A stretch of 64,000 nt of DNA from JABDII01 sp963815325 (GCA_963815325.1 CAWFGG010000005.1:248001-312000); one strand, 5' to 3'. Numbered from the stretch's first letter, positions 50,744 to 59,571 are shown. Notes: generated by a model from the sequence alone, not told the origin. Translations and numbers: made by a program.

Positions 50744-51048
50744 TCTGGCTCCTTTCGCCGCCACGGTTCGTCGTCATCGCGCTCGTCGTCAAGCGGCGCT
50801 GCTTCTGCCCGACGAGCCTCCTCGACGATCCGGCGACTCTCGGCCACTTCCGGGGTGTCATAGGTCGACCGGACTTCGTAATGGAACAGCTCGCTCCGTG
50901 CCTCGCCAAAGAGCCGCATCAGCTCAGGCACGCCGGTCAGCAACCGTCCCTCCCGGTCCAATCGGTGGATCCGGTCTGCGATGCGTCGTAGGAGATCGAC
51001 CAACCGGTTTCGCCGGTCCTCTCCATAGGTCTCGTCATGGTTCGCCAT
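50740..51048 (-). CDS. Hypothetical charged protein at head of the VKOR-DsbA run
   Basis: 102 residues, highly charged and probably helical: RNRLVDLLRRIADRIHRLDR in the N-terminal half and ESRRIVEEARRAEAAPLDDE in the C-terminal half. It has no signal peptide, membrane segment or cysteine. The stop overlaps the DsbA-like start (ATGA), so it is the first gene of a run ending at VKOR or kup. I do not recognise a family. Confidence 0.65.
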   Translation of the reverse strand: MANHDETYGEDRRNRLVDLLRRIADRIHRLDREGRLLTGVPELMRLFGEARSELFHYEVRSTYDTPEVAESRRIVEEARRAEAAPLDDERDDDEPWRRKEPE

Positions 51049-51143
51049 ACGTCGCGCGTCTCGCCTCCACTGCGCGCCGGGGGAGCCGGCGGCAGGCGGT
51101 CAAATCTAATGGACTCGAGCCCATCACAAAGCGACGGCCCCGA

Positions 51144-51172
51144 TTGCACCAATCGGCCGGCACCTCTATATT
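51144..51172 (+). promoter_or_regulatory. Sigma-70-type promoter of the 90-residue gene
   Basis: TTGCAC (51144-51149), a 17-base spacer and TATATT (51167-51172) precede the gene at 51230. The predicted leader is about 50 nucleotides and ends in an AAGGA ribosome site. Confidence 0.6.
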
Positions 51173-51229
51173 CTCAGCGCGGCTATCAGTAATCCGTGAA
51201 ACGAGTTACCCAGTTGCCAAGGACGGTGC

Positions 51230-51502
51230 ATGACCAACAAGACGTCTGAGTCGTTTTCGCCGACGCCGGCTTCGTTCGACCACGCTCGCGATGAACTGTA
51301 CAGCCACATCCTGCGGTGCGGTGTGCTGGAGGCCACGGAAGAGCATCGGAAGGAGTGGTTCGACGACACCCTTCAATATCTCGCCGAACGCTACGAGGAG
51401 CTCACCGACGAGCAGGTGCACATGCTCCGCACGTTGGGCGAACGCTACTGCCAGCCTGTGGTGCAACGTAACGAAGCCACCGTCGGGTCCCCAAACGACT
51501 GA
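51230..51502 (+). CDS. Hypothetical acidic helical protein
   Basis: 90 residues, soluble and largely helical, with DHARDELYSHILRCGVLEAT and YLAERYEELTDEQVHMLRTL. It has its own well-formed promoter and AAGGA site, so it is very likely expressed. A single Cys (ILRCG) and a final conserved-looking ERYC are the only notable residues. No family recognised. Confidence 0.65.
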   Translation: MTNKTSESFSPTPASFDHARDELYSHILRCGVLEATEEHRKEWFDDTLQYLAERYEELTDEQVHMLRTLGERYCQPVVQRNEATVGSPND

Positions 51503-51556
51503 ACGCGACGCGCGTCGCGTCGATTGTGCACACCCGCGGCGTGGGCCGTTGTCGGC

Positions 51557-52036
51557 TCAGCCGCCCGGCGCGTACTGCCCCCTGATGCGACGCCACCGGT
51601 AGCTTGCCGATAGTCTGAGCCCGCCCCCGACACCCACCTCGAACGCCCAGCCAGATCCCGAACCCGGTCGCGCTTCGAGCCCCAGAACCAGGACCACGAA
51701 CCCCTCCGTTTCGGGCCCGCCGGTGACGGCGATTCCGCCACCCCCGTATGCCCCGACGCCGCGACGCGCGCGCGGCGTGAGCAGGAACTGCCAGAGCAAC
51801 TCGCCGCGCCACGCGAAGGCATCGTCCGACACGCCCGCACCGACGAGGGCCGCGACCCGGGCCCGGGATGACGGTCGCACGGCACCGTAGAGCCCGCCCA
51901 CCCACACCGCCGGATCGGCCGCGAGCAGGGTCGTGTGGACCCCGATCTCTCTGACACGTTGCGCGTGAAGGGCGGGCGCCTGGCCCGCTCCGAGCAGCGC
52001 GACGGCGACGCTACGCCACAACCACGCGCGACGCAA
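51557..52036 (-). CDS. Small outer-membrane beta-barrel-like protein
   Basis: About 159 residues. A TTG start gives a signal peptide (RRAWLWRSVAVALLGAGQAP, cut after LHA before QRVRE), followed by alternating strands: VWVGGLYGAVRPSSRARVAA, GVGAYGGGGIAVTG, GFVVLVLGLEA, GGGLRLSASYRWRR. The Gly/aromatic alternation suggests a small eight-strand barrel. The 5' end overlaps the OsmC gene by 26 bases. Function unknown; the start is inferred from the signal peptide alone. Confidence 0.6.
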   Translation of the reverse strand: MRRAWLWRSVAVALLGAGQAPALHAQRVREIGVHTTLLAADPAVWVGGLYGAVRPSSRARVAALVGAGVSDDAFAWRGELLWQFLLTPRARRGVGAYGGGGIAVTGGPETEGFVVLVLGLEARPGSGSGWAFEVGVGGGLRLSASYRWRRIRGQYAPGG

Positions 52037-52421
52037 TCGCGATATCCGGCGCGAGGGAATGCACGACGGAGCAGTACTTCTCCAAGGACAACGTGACGGC
52101 CCGTTCAGCCTTGGTCTGGTCCAACCCATCGCCCGCGATGTGATACACCAGGGTCACCGCCGTGTAACGTCGCGGTTCTTCCTCCCTCCGAGTCCCTTCC
52201 ACTTCGACCCGGAGCGACTGGAGCATCACCCGCATCTTCTTCAGGATGAGCACGATGTCCGCCCCGCTGCAGGACGCCACGGCGAGCAGCAGTAGCAGCA
52301 TCGGACCGGGGGCCTCCGCATTCTCACCATCGATCGCGACCCAGGGGCGCCCGGGTTCCCCACCTTCGAATCGCAGATCGCCTCGCCACTCCAACGCCAC
52401 GTGTTTCACCGAAGGCTTCAC
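52011..52421 (-). CDS. OsmC/Ohr-family protein
   Basis: 136 residues. The fold is shown by VKHVALEWRGDLRFEGGEPG, GPMLLLLLAVASCSGADIVL (buried first Cys) and LSLEKYCSVVHSLAPDIAIA (second Cys with E-K-Y-C-S-V). The Cys pair matches the OsmC branch, which reduces organic peroxides with thiols. The GTG start at 52421 has GAGGA upstream; the frame is open further but unconserved. It follows the CDP-alcohol phosphatidyltransferase gene by about ten bases. Confidence 0.85.
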   Translation of the reverse strand: MKPSVKHVALEWRGDLRFEGGEPGRPWVAIDGENAEAPGPMLLLLLAVASCSGADIVLILKKMRVMLQSLRVEVEGTRREEEPRRYTAVTLVYHIAGDGLDQTKAERAVTLSLEKYCSVVHSLAPDIAIASRVVVA

Positions 52422-52431
52422 CGCATCCTCG

Positions 52432-52980
52432 CTAAAGTCGTCGGCCCGCGACCGGCGCCGCACGGTAGTAGTCCCAGATCGAATAGGCCGCCACCAGGGT
52501 GGTCAGCCAGGCGAGCGGTCTCAGGATGGGCCACTCGCCCAGAAAGGCGAACAGGGTCAGGACCTGGGCGGCGGTGACGGCCTTCCCGCTCCACCGGGCA
52601 GGGATGGCCGTCGGCCGATGGGCCGCCAACGTCCGAACGAACATCACGGTGGCCACGATGTCCCGCAGCAGCACACCGACGATCTCATACCACGCGAGCG
52701 CGCCGGAAAACGCGACCACTCCGAAGGCCGCGGCCATGAAGAGCTTGTCCGCCACCGGATCGAGCACCAGACCCAGCCGCGACCCGCCCACGTGCCGGGC
52801 CAGGTAGCCGTCGAGCAAGTCGCTGAGCGACGCCACGGCCACAATGACCGCCCGCCACACCGGGTTCCCGATCAGTACGAATGCCACCGCCAGCGGCAAC
52901 CGGATGACCGTGAGCACATCGGCCGCGGTGAAGCGCCACGTCGCTTGCTGCCCCCGAGGCGCAGGACTACCTTCGGTCAT
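52432..52980 (-). CDS. CDP-alcohol phosphatidyltransferase (PgsA-like)
   Basis: 182-residue membrane enzyme. The family motif DG-x2-AR-x8-G-x3-D-x3-D is complete in DLLDGYLARHVGGSRLGLVL followed by DPVADKLF. Members transfer a phosphatidyl group from CDP-diacylglycerol to an alcohol, most often glycerol 3-phosphate (PgsA). The N-terminal TAADVLTVIRLPLAVAFVLI is the usual first helix. Exact alcohol cannot be decided. It is divergent from the cyclic-nucleotide-domain gene with only nine bases between. Confidence 0.87.
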   Translation of the reverse strand: MTEGSPAPRGQQATWRFTAADVLTVIRLPLAVAFVLIGNPVWRAVIVAVASLSDLLDGYLARHVGGSRLGLVLDPVADKLFMAAAFGVVAFSGALAWYEIVGVLLRDIVATVMFVRTLAAHRPTAIPARWSGKAVTAAQVLTLFAFLGEWPILRPLAWLTTLVAAYSIWDYYRAAPVAGRRL

Positions 52981-52989
52981 CGCTCACTC

Positions 52990-53466
52990 ATGGGTGTACC
53001 GATCCCGATGCACCTCGACATTCTCCGCACTACCTCCATCTTCTCCGCCCTCGATGACGGTGAATTGGCACGCGTCGCCGAAACGTGCCAGGAACAAACA
53101 TATCGAACCGGCCAGAAGATCTTCACAGAAGGGGAGGCCGGTGATCGGCTGTTCATGGTTGCCTCCGGCAAAGTCCGGATCAGCCGAATGATCCCCGGAT
53201 CGGGCGAAGAGGCGCTGGCCGTGCTCCAGCCGGGAGCGTGCTTTGGAGAGATGGCGGTGTTCGACCGGTCGACCCGGTCGACCGACGCGATCGCCGAGAC
53301 CGACTGCACGCTCATCACCATTTCCCGCACCGACTTCGAGACCCTGCTCGACTTCAATCGCGACCTTGCCGTCAAGGTGCTGCGGTCGGTGGTGCGCCTG
53401 CTGAGCACCCGACTGCGTCAGACCAACGACAACCTGCGCGCCTTCCTCGCCATGTCCATGTTCTAG
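52990..53466 (+). CDS. Cyclic-nucleotide-binding-domain protein without a DNA-binding domain
   Basis: 158 residues: a single CRP/FNR-type sensor domain (TTSIFSALDDGELARVAETC; GQKIFTEGEAGDRLFMVASG; PGACFGEMAVFDRSTRSTDA, the phosphate-binding cassette) and a C-terminal helix (VLRSVVRLLSTRLRQTNDNL). There is no helix-turn-helix, so it is not a classical regulator; it may act by protein contact. An alternative start six codons later (MHLDIL) is possible. The SpeD-like gene follows by two bases and is probably co-transcribed. Confidence 0.82.
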   Translation: MGVPIPMHLDILRTTSIFSALDDGELARVAETCQEQTYRTGQKIFTEGEAGDRLFMVASGKVRISRMIPGSGEEALAVLQPGACFGEMAVFDRSTRSTDAIAETDCTLITISRTDFETLLDFNRDLAVKVLRSVVRLLSTRLRQTNDNLRAFLAMSMF

Positions 53467-53468
53467 CG

Positions 53469-53804
53469 GTGAGCAACACCTTCCGTCAACTATGCGTGGA
53501 GCTCGAGGGCATTCCCGGAGCGACACTCGGTGACCAAGGCGGGCTTTCCGGAGTCGTGATTGCGGCGGCCGCGGCCATCGGACTGTCGCCCTATGGAGCC
53601 CCGTTCGCGCGGTCGGGACCGCGCGGAACGGTGGTGGCCGTGCTGTGCCACGGGGGACACGTGGTACTCCACGCGCTCCCGGACCAGAGTATGTGTCTGG
53701 TCGATATCGTCGCCGGCGGAACGCAGCAGATCGAACGCGGCGTCGACGTCATCGCCAAACGGCTGGGAGCCACCAGCCGGCGCTCCGCCGGCGAGCGGCG
53801 CTAA
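53469..53804 (+). CDS. S-adenosylmethionine decarboxylase-like protein lacking the pyruvoyl Ser
   Basis: 111 residues from a GTG start. The core VVAVLCHGGHVVLHALPDQS and CLVDIVAGGTQQIERGVDVI aligns with SpeD, which has ESHLTIHTWPE and AVDxFTCG. In SpeD the Ser of ESH self-cleaves to make the pyruvoyl cofactor; here that position is Gly (CHGGH). The protein should therefore not be processed and should lack decarboxylase activity. Fold assignment is by pattern only. It follows the cyclic-nucleotide-domain gene closely and its end overlaps the M16 gene. Confidence 0.5.
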   Translation: MSNTFRQLCVELEGIPGATLGDQGGLSGVVIAAAAAIGLSPYGAPFARSGPRGTVVAVLCHGGHVVLHALPDQSMCLVDIVAGGTQQIERGVDVIAKRLGATSRRSAGERR

Positions 53805-56425
53805 CGCCCGCCGACTCCCCGCACGAGTCCGATCGCGAGACGGCCAGGGTCTAGAAACGACGCGGCCAGGGCACGGATGTCTTCCGCGCCAACCGCCCGA
53901 TAGTCGGGCGCAGGGTCCCCAAGCTCTTCGAGTCCCTCGCCCGAGAGCCAGGCATCTCGGATTTCCGCCACCACGCCCGCCCCAATCTGGCGCCGCACCT
54001 CGGCCTGCCCGGTCACGTAGTTGATCGCCTGATCCAGCTCCGCTTCGCCCACCAGCTCGCGGCGGAAGACCTCGAGTTCGTCGAGCATCGCCTGGCGAGC
54101 TTCCTCCTCCCGCTCGGGAGAGGTCGCGATGTACCCTGCCAATGCCCCGGTGTTTCGACGGAGCCAAGGCGTCGCCACCACGGTGTACGCCAACGAGCGC
54201 CGCTCCCGCAGTGCTTCGAACAGCCGCCCGCCCAAACCACTGGCCACGGCAGCCCAGACCTCGGCCACATGGCGCTGCCTGTCTGGGCGCGACGGCCCGG
54301 GGAACAAGAAGGCCAACGCCGACTGGGCCTTGTCGCGCTCCGAGGTGCGCTCCACAGGTCCATCGTGCACGGCCCAGGGTCCCTCGAGCCCATCACCCGG
54401 ACGCACGGCACCCGGCCAAGCGTCGAAGATGGCTGCCAGCTGGCCCAGCGCCCGCTCCGGCTCGAAATCGCCCACCGCAACCACGAGCAGCCGAGTCCGT
54501 CCGAGCCAGTCGCGGTGCCACGACGCGACGTCCGCGCCCGCGAGCGCCTCCACGGTCGTGGGAAGGCCCAGTGACGGGAGGCCATAGCCCCTATCGGAGA
54601 AGGCACCCCGGAAGGCGAGTTGAAATGGATAGCGAAACATGTCGTCCGATACCTGCCGCGACTCGGCGAGCAGGACGGTGCGCTCCTCCTCGACCGCCGC
54701 CGGCGCGAAACTCGGCTCCGACAGCGTCCGGCGGAGCAAGAGCGCGGCGGGCGCCAGATGGTCGACGAGCACGGAGGTATCGAGTCCACTCCAATCGCTC
54801 GAGACCCGCGGCACAACCGCCCCGCCAAGGCGCTCGAAGGCGAACGCCAAACCGGCTGCATCCATTCCTCCGGCACCTCGGACCACCGAGCGGAGGGCCA
54901 AGGCGCCCAGGCCGGCTGCTTCGGGCGGATCGAACGCGTGGCGAAGCGCGTACACCCCAACCGTGGCGAGCGGCGCTCCCGGTTTGCGGCGGACCAACAC
55001 ATCCACTCCCGGAAGTGCCGCGTGATACACCGCGTGACGAACTTCGGGCTCGACCACCACCGCGGCCGGAGCCTCGAGGTCGAGGCTGGGCGGACTCGTA
55101 ATCGGCTGAATCGTGACGTCAGTGAACAGTTGCTCGAGCTCGTCGGCCTGCAGCTCCAGGGTGGCCTCGCTCGGCACCTGCGCCAAGACCGCGAGCTGCG
55201 CGGGTCGAAGGTAGCGGGCCGCCACCTCCCGCACCTCATCGGCGGTTACCCCGACGAGCCGGGCATACTGATCATCCAGTACATCCACGTCGCGCAGCGC
55301 CTCGGCACCGGCAAGCGCCGAGGCGCGGCCCTCCATGGGCTCGAACCCACGGGCCCACCGCATCAGGACCAGGCGGCGCGCCCGTTCGAGGTCGGCCTCG
55401 CTCACGCGCTCCTGGCCCAGGCGGCGGACCGCCTGGGCAATCTGGTCGAGCGTGGGCGCCACATCCTCCGGACGCAGCTCTGCACCAATGGTGAACATGC
55501 CAAGTTCGGTGGGGGCGAAGTGTCCCGCCGACACCGACGTCACGAGTCCCCGCTCGCGGAGGGTGCGATACAGCCAGCTGCCCCGTCCGTCCGTCAACAC
55601 CGCCGCCGCGACGTCGAGTGCGGCAGCGTCCGGATCGAGCGGCGGCACGCCCGGCCACCCGCAGAGCAGTTGTGCAAGCGTGATATCCCCGCGCAACGTC
55701 TCGACGCGAAGCCCGGAGTGGGGCGGCTCGTCGGGAGACGGCTCGAGCGACACCGTTCGGGACGGCCACGCCGCATAGTGCTCGCGGGCCAGGTCGAGCG
55801 CCTCGGCCTCGTCGATGTCGCCGACGATGCTCAGGATGGTGCGCGACGGAACGTAGCGCGACGTGTAGTAGGCCCATACGTCGGCCCGGGTCAGGCGGGA
55901 AAGCTGCTCCTCGGTGCCGATCCTCCACCGCCGGATCCGGTGCCGGTCGAACATCAGGGCGTGGAGTTTTTCGCGCGCAACCGCGGCCGGTGTGTCGAGC
56001 TTTCGCTTGGCCTCTTCGATGATGACCCGAAGTTCGCGCGTCAATTCGCCTTCATCGATGAGGGCATGCTGCAGCGCGTCCGCCTGGACCCGGAGCCCGG
56101 TGGCCAGCGACCGAGCCGGGAGCACCGCATAGTAGATGGTGAAGTCGTAGGAGGTCCCGGCATTGAGGTACCCGCCGGCCGCTTTGGTTTGCCGGGCAAT
56201 CTCTCCGACGCCGCGCGACGGCGTCCCCTTGAAGAACATGTGCTCCAGCACATGGGAGATTCCCACCCACTCGTCGGGCTCATCGAAGAATCCCGCTTTC
56301 ACGTGTGTGACGATGCCAACCACTGGGGCCGACGGATCGCGCTGCACCACGACGGTGAGGCCGTTCGGCAGCACCTCTCGGCGTACCCCGGCGGTCCAGG
56401 TGGCGGGCGTCGAGGCGACACTCAT
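53801..56425 (-). CDS. M16-family (insulinase-like) zinc metallopeptidase, two-domain
   Basis: 874 residues made of two tandem M16 halves. The N-terminal half carries the inverted zinc motif HVLEH (about 58-62) and the downstream third ligand in VIIEEAKRKLDTP. The second half (from about 450) lacks the motif, as usual for the inactive partner domain, but keeps the VGDFEPERALGQLAAIFDAW pattern. The frame is open 43 codons upstream, but this ATG gives the family start (VLPNGLTVVVQRDPSAP). No signal peptide is obvious, so it may be cytoplasmic or a peptide-clearing enzyme. Substrate unknown. Confidence 0.88.
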   Translation of the reverse strand: MSVASTPATWTAGVRREVLPNGLTVVVQRDPSAPVVGIVTHVKAGFFDEPDEWVGISHVLEHMFFKGTPSRGVGEIARQTKAAGGYLNAGTSYDFTIYYAVLPARSLATGLRVQADALQHALIDEGELTRELRVIIEEAKRKLDTPAAVAREKLHALMFDRHRIRRWRIGTEEQLSRLTRADVWAYYTSRYVPSRTILSIVGDIDEAEALDLAREHYAAWPSRTVSLEPSPDEPPHSGLRVETLRGDITLAQLLCGWPGVPPLDPDAAALDVAAAVLTDGRGSWLYRTLRERGLVTSVSAGHFAPTELGMFTIGAELRPEDVAPTLDQIAQAVRRLGQERVSEADLERARRLVLMRWARGFEPMEGRASALAGAEALRDVDVLDDQYARLVGVTADEVREVAARYLRPAQLAVLAQVPSEATLELQADELEQLFTDVTIQPITSPPSLDLEAPAAVVVEPEVRHAVYHAALPGVDVLVRRKPGAPLATVGVYALRHAFDPPEAAGLGALALRSVVRGAGGMDAAGLAFAFERLGGAVVPRVSSDWSGLDTSVLVDHLAPAALLLRRTLSEPSFAPAAVEEERTVLLAESRQVSDDMFRYPFQLAFRGAFSDRGYGLPSLGLPTTVEALAGADVASWHRDWLGRTRLLVVAVGDFEPERALGQLAAIFDAWPGAVRPGDGLEGPWAVHDGPVERTSERDKAQSALAFLFPGPSRPDRQRHVAEVWAAVASGLGGRLFEALRERRSLAYTVVATPWLRRNTGALAGYIATSPEREEEARQAMLDELEVFRRELVGEAELDQAINYVTGQAEVRRQIGAGVVAEIRDAWLSGEGLEELGDPAPDYRAVGAEDIRALAASFLDPGRLAIGLVRGVGGR

Positions 56426-56495
56426 ATCGGGCTCGGGAGCATGACGGTGGGAATCACGATTCGGACGGGCGGGAGAACGGTGCCGGGACGGCGCC

Positions 56496-57614
56496 TCACC
56501 GAATGATGCGCAGCACGCCGGCCCGGGCGCTCCCGCGGATGAACGCCTCGGCATCGGTCAACGGGATCACGACACCGGTCTCGGCGCGCCCGCGCCTGGC
56601 CACGCTTGCCATGAACTCGCCCATCGAGGCGGCGGCCAGGTCCCCATCCGAGGATTTCATCTGCACCAGGATCTCGTCCCACGTGCCCTTGAACAGGTGA
56701 CCAGCCAAGGTGGCCACGATGTGGGAGTCTCCCGGACTGCCGCGGCGCAGCATGCTCTGGGGGTCCGTCACCAACGCCCCGAAGAGCTCGAGCTGGTGGG
56801 GGTTGCGAATCGAGCCGTCGGGCTGCTGCGATTCGAGCTCCGCCAGCAGGATGTCGACGTCCTCGCGTTCCCCGGCAACGTCGGCGAGGTGCTCGAGCCA
56901 CGGCCGGAGCGAAGGATCGTCGTCCGTCAACCGACGACAGGTCTTCTTCAGGTCGATGGTCCGCCACAGGGACAGTTCGTCATAATGATCGTCCGGAACC
57001 GTTTGCTCGAAATGATGCAGCGCGGCGTCCGACTCGCCGCGATCGTACAGCAGATTGGCGAGATAGATCCGGGCCTCCGCATGGTGCGATTCGAGTGCCA
57101 GGGCTCGCCGCAGCCAGAAGAAGGCGGCACCTTCCCGCCCGAGCCGGTGCGACACATAGCCAACGCACGCCGACGCATCCGCCGAGTCGGGGTGGGCCGT
57201 CACCCCATACTCGAAGTACCGAAGGGCCTGGGCCACCAACCCGTCGCGAAACAGCGCCCGCCCAATCTGCAGCATCAGGTCGTGATCGTCACGGAAGCCC
57301 AACTCGAGCACCCGCTCGAAATGCTCCAACGCGTCGGTGCGCTGCCCCAGCTGGAGCAACACCTCGCCGTAGCCGGCCAGGGCGTCCTCGTGATCGGGAT
57401 CGAGCGCCAGGGAGCGTCGGAAGCTCTGCCGCGCCCACGCATATTCCTCGCGCACGAGATACGCGTAGGACATCCCAACATGGAGTTCGGTGGCGTGCGG
57501 ATAGAGCCCGGTGCCTTCCTTGAGAAGACCTAGGGCATCGTCATAGCGTCCTTCGTTGTACAGTCGGTGGGCCAGTTCATCGTATTCGTCGGAGCTCATG
57601 AAGCGAGCCGACAT
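56496..57614 (-). CDS. Tetratricopeptide-repeat protein
   Basis: 372 residues. Five to six TPR units (about 10-220), including ALAGYGEVLLQLGQRTDALE, LMLQIGRALFRDGLVAQALR and ARIYLANLLYDRGESDAALH, form a scaffold. The C-terminal part (about 230-370, HIVATLAGHLFKGTWDEILV; GEFMASVARRGRAETGVVIP) is conserved-looking but unnamed. A second ATG five codons in (MSSDEYDELAHRLYNEGRY) may be the true start. The open frame upstream translates heptamer repeats and is not coding. Soluble; partner unknown. Confidence 0.8.
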   Translation of the reverse strand: MSARFMSSDEYDELAHRLYNEGRYDDALGLLKEGTGLYPHATELHVGMSYAYLVREEYAWARQSFRRSLALDPDHEDALAGYGEVLLQLGQRTDALEHFERVLELGFRDDHDLMLQIGRALFRDGLVAQALRYFEYGVTAHPDSADASACVGYVSHRLGREGAAFFWLRRALALESHHAEARIYLANLLYDRGESDAALHHFEQTVPDDHYDELSLWRTIDLKKTCRRLTDDDPSLRPWLEHLADVAGEREDVDILLAELESQQPDGSIRNPHQLELFGALVTDPQSMLRRGSPGDSHIVATLAGHLFKGTWDEILVQMKSSDGDLAAASMGEFMASVARRGRAETGVVIPLTDAEAFIRGSARAGVLRIIR

Positions 57615-57710
57615 CGGCAGGGCCTCCGTGGTGGTGTTTGCAAAGGTAGGAGCATCCGAAGAGACGAGCAAGAGAGTGGGGCAAGGCTGGGAGTGGGGCG
57701 TAAGGGATGA

Positions 57711-57752
57711 GGAGTGAGGAGTGAGGAGTGAGGAGTAAGGAGTGAGGAGTGG
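57711..57752. repeat. Heptanucleotide tandem repeat (GGAGTGA), six units
   Basis: Six direct copies of GGAGTGA, the fourth and sixth with one change each, lie between the TPR gene (start 57614) and the dehydrogenase gene (end 57891). A degenerate copy precedes them (57704-57710). The rest of this 276-bp gap shows no gene. Confidence 0.85.
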
Positions 57753-57890
57753 GAGCCTGATGTGAGCCGTTTGGCACCCGCTGCCCCAGGGCTTCGAGCG
57801 CACGCCGAGATGCCGTCAACCACGTCGAATGATCGGGTGGTCCGAGACCGGGGGACTGCTGTCCCGTTCACGAACTGGCGGGACGCTTGG

Positions 57891-59519
57891 CTAGTCCGAC
57901 TCCATGTACGGATATCGATAATCCGTGGGCGGATCGAAGGTCTCCTTGATGGTCTGGGGCGAAATCCACCGCAGCAGATTGAATGTCGAACCGGCCTTGT
58001 CGTTGGTGCCGCTCGCCCGGCCGCCGCCGAATGGCTGCTGGCCAACGACGGCGCCGGTCGGCTTGTCGTTGACGTAGAAGTTGCCGGCGGCGAAGCGGAG
58101 CGCCCGGCTGGCCTCGAGGACGGCTCCCCGATCCTGGGCAAAGATGGCGCCGGTGAGGGCGTACGGGCTGGTCCGGTCTGTCAGGGCAAGCGTGTCCGCC
58201 CACGCGGCATCGGGATAGACGTACACCGTCAGCACCGGACCGAACATCTCCTCACACATGGCCACATTGGCGGGGTCGTCGACCCGGAGCAGCGTCGGCT
58301 GGATGAAGTAGCCCTCGCTGTCGTCGGATCCGCCGCCCGCTACGACCTCGACCTTCGGGTCTTGCTTGGCGGCCGCGATGTACTTGGTGATGCTGGTGAA
58401 CGCCTTCCGGTCGATCACCGCACCCATGAAGGTTCGGAAATCGGCCACGTCGCCCATCCGGATGTCCGCGATCATATCGGTGACTCGTTCGCGCACGGCC
58501 GGCCAGATCGACTTCGGGATGTATGCCCGCGAGGCGGCACTGCATTTCTGGCCCTGGTATTCATAGGCCCCGCGCACCATCGCCACGGCGAGCGCGTCGA
58601 CATCCGCACTCGCATGTGCCACGATGAAATCCTTCCCTCCGGTCTCACCGACCAGCCGGGGATAGCTCGCGTAATCCGAGAGATGCTCCGACACGGTGCG
58701 CCACAGCATCCGAAAGACGCCGGTCGAACCGGTGAAGTGGATGCCGGCCAGATGGCGATGCGCGAGCACCTGCTTCGTGATCGCCCCGGAATTCCCGGAC
58801 ACAAAGTTGATGACGCCGGGCGGCAGCCCGGCCTCTTCCAGAATTTTGAACAGGTAATAGTTGCTCAGCGTCGCGGTCCGCGCCGGCTTCCAGAACACCA
58901 CGTTGCCGAGAATGGCAGGGGCCGTGGGGAGATTGCCGCTGATGGAAGTGAAATTGAACGGCGTGATGGCGTATACGAACCCTTCCAGCGGGCGATAGTC
59001 CATCCGATTCCACACCCCGGGGCCCGACGCCGGCTGGGCTTCGAGCAGTCGTTCGGCGAAATACACGTTGAACCGCAGGAAGTCGATCATCTCGCAGGCG
59101 CTGTCGATCTCCGCCTGATGGGACGTCTTGCTCTGGCCCAACATCGTCGCCGCGTTGACAGTCTGCCGCCACGGACCGGCCAACAACTCGGCCGCCTTGA
59201 GAAAGACCGCCGCCCGGTCCGAGAACGACCACCGTGCCCACTCGCGTTGCGCCTCCACGGCGCTGCTGATCGCGGACGCGATGGTTGCCTCGTCCGCTTC
59301 GTGCACCTTGGCGAGCACGTGACGGAGATTGTGCGGCGCGACGACGTCCCGGGTGGTGCTCGAACGCACCTCGCGGCCCGCCACGACGCATGGGAGGTCA
59401 GCCTGCTCGGCACTCATCCGGGCGAGTACCGCCGTGAGGTCGGCACGCTCGGGTGTGCCCGGCGCATACGAAAGGACCGGCTCGTTGTGCGGAGCTGGGA
59501 TATTGGGAAAGACGCTCAT
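57891..59519 (-). CDS. pruA: L-glutamate gamma-semialdehyde dehydrogenase (proline catabolism)
   Basis: 542 residues, the length of free-standing PruA/RocA enzymes that oxidise glutamate semialdehyde to glutamate with NAD+. The catalytic Glu is in VGETGGKDFIV and the catalytic Cys in YQGQKCSAASRAY. FVYAITPFNFTSISGNLPTA, GIHFTGSTGVFRMLW and MFGPVLTVYVYPD complete the fold. Oligomerisation segment at the end reads LRWISPQTIKETFDPPTDYR. No proline dehydrogenase gene (putA/prodh) is in the window. A likely promoter lies just upstream. Confidence 0.93.
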   Translation of the reverse strand: MSVFPNIPAPHNEPVLSYAPGTPERADLTAVLARMSAEQADLPCVVAGREVRSSTTRDVVAPHNLRHVLAKVHEADEATIASAISSAVEAQREWARWSFSDRAAVFLKAAELLAGPWRQTVNAATMLGQSKTSHQAEIDSACEMIDFLRFNVYFAERLLEAQPASGPGVWNRMDYRPLEGFVYAITPFNFTSISGNLPTAPAILGNVVFWKPARTATLSNYYLFKILEEAGLPPGVINFVSGNSGAITKQVLAHRHLAGIHFTGSTGVFRMLWRTVSEHLSDYASYPRLVGETGGKDFIVAHASADVDALAVAMVRGAYEYQGQKCSAASRAYIPKSIWPAVRERVTDMIADIRMGDVADFRTFMGAVIDRKAFTSITKYIAAAKQDPKVEVVAGGGSDDSEGYFIQPTLLRVDDPANVAMCEEMFGPVLTVYVYPDAAWADTLALTDRTSPYALTGAIFAQDRGAVLEASRALRFAAGNFYVNDKPTGAVVGQQPFGGGRASGTNDKAGSTFNLLRWISPQTIKETFDPPTDYRYPYMESD

Positions 59520-59571
59520 GGTCGAACCGCTTGCGGTGCGGGTGGATGATGCGGGGTTTCAGACTGGGGGG

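Noticed and set aside
57615..57803. N-terminal extension of the TPR protein
   Set aside because: The extra codons mostly translate the GGAGTGA repeat region (repeated LLTPHSS-like peptides) and have no conservation; the ATG at 57614 or 57599 is adequate.
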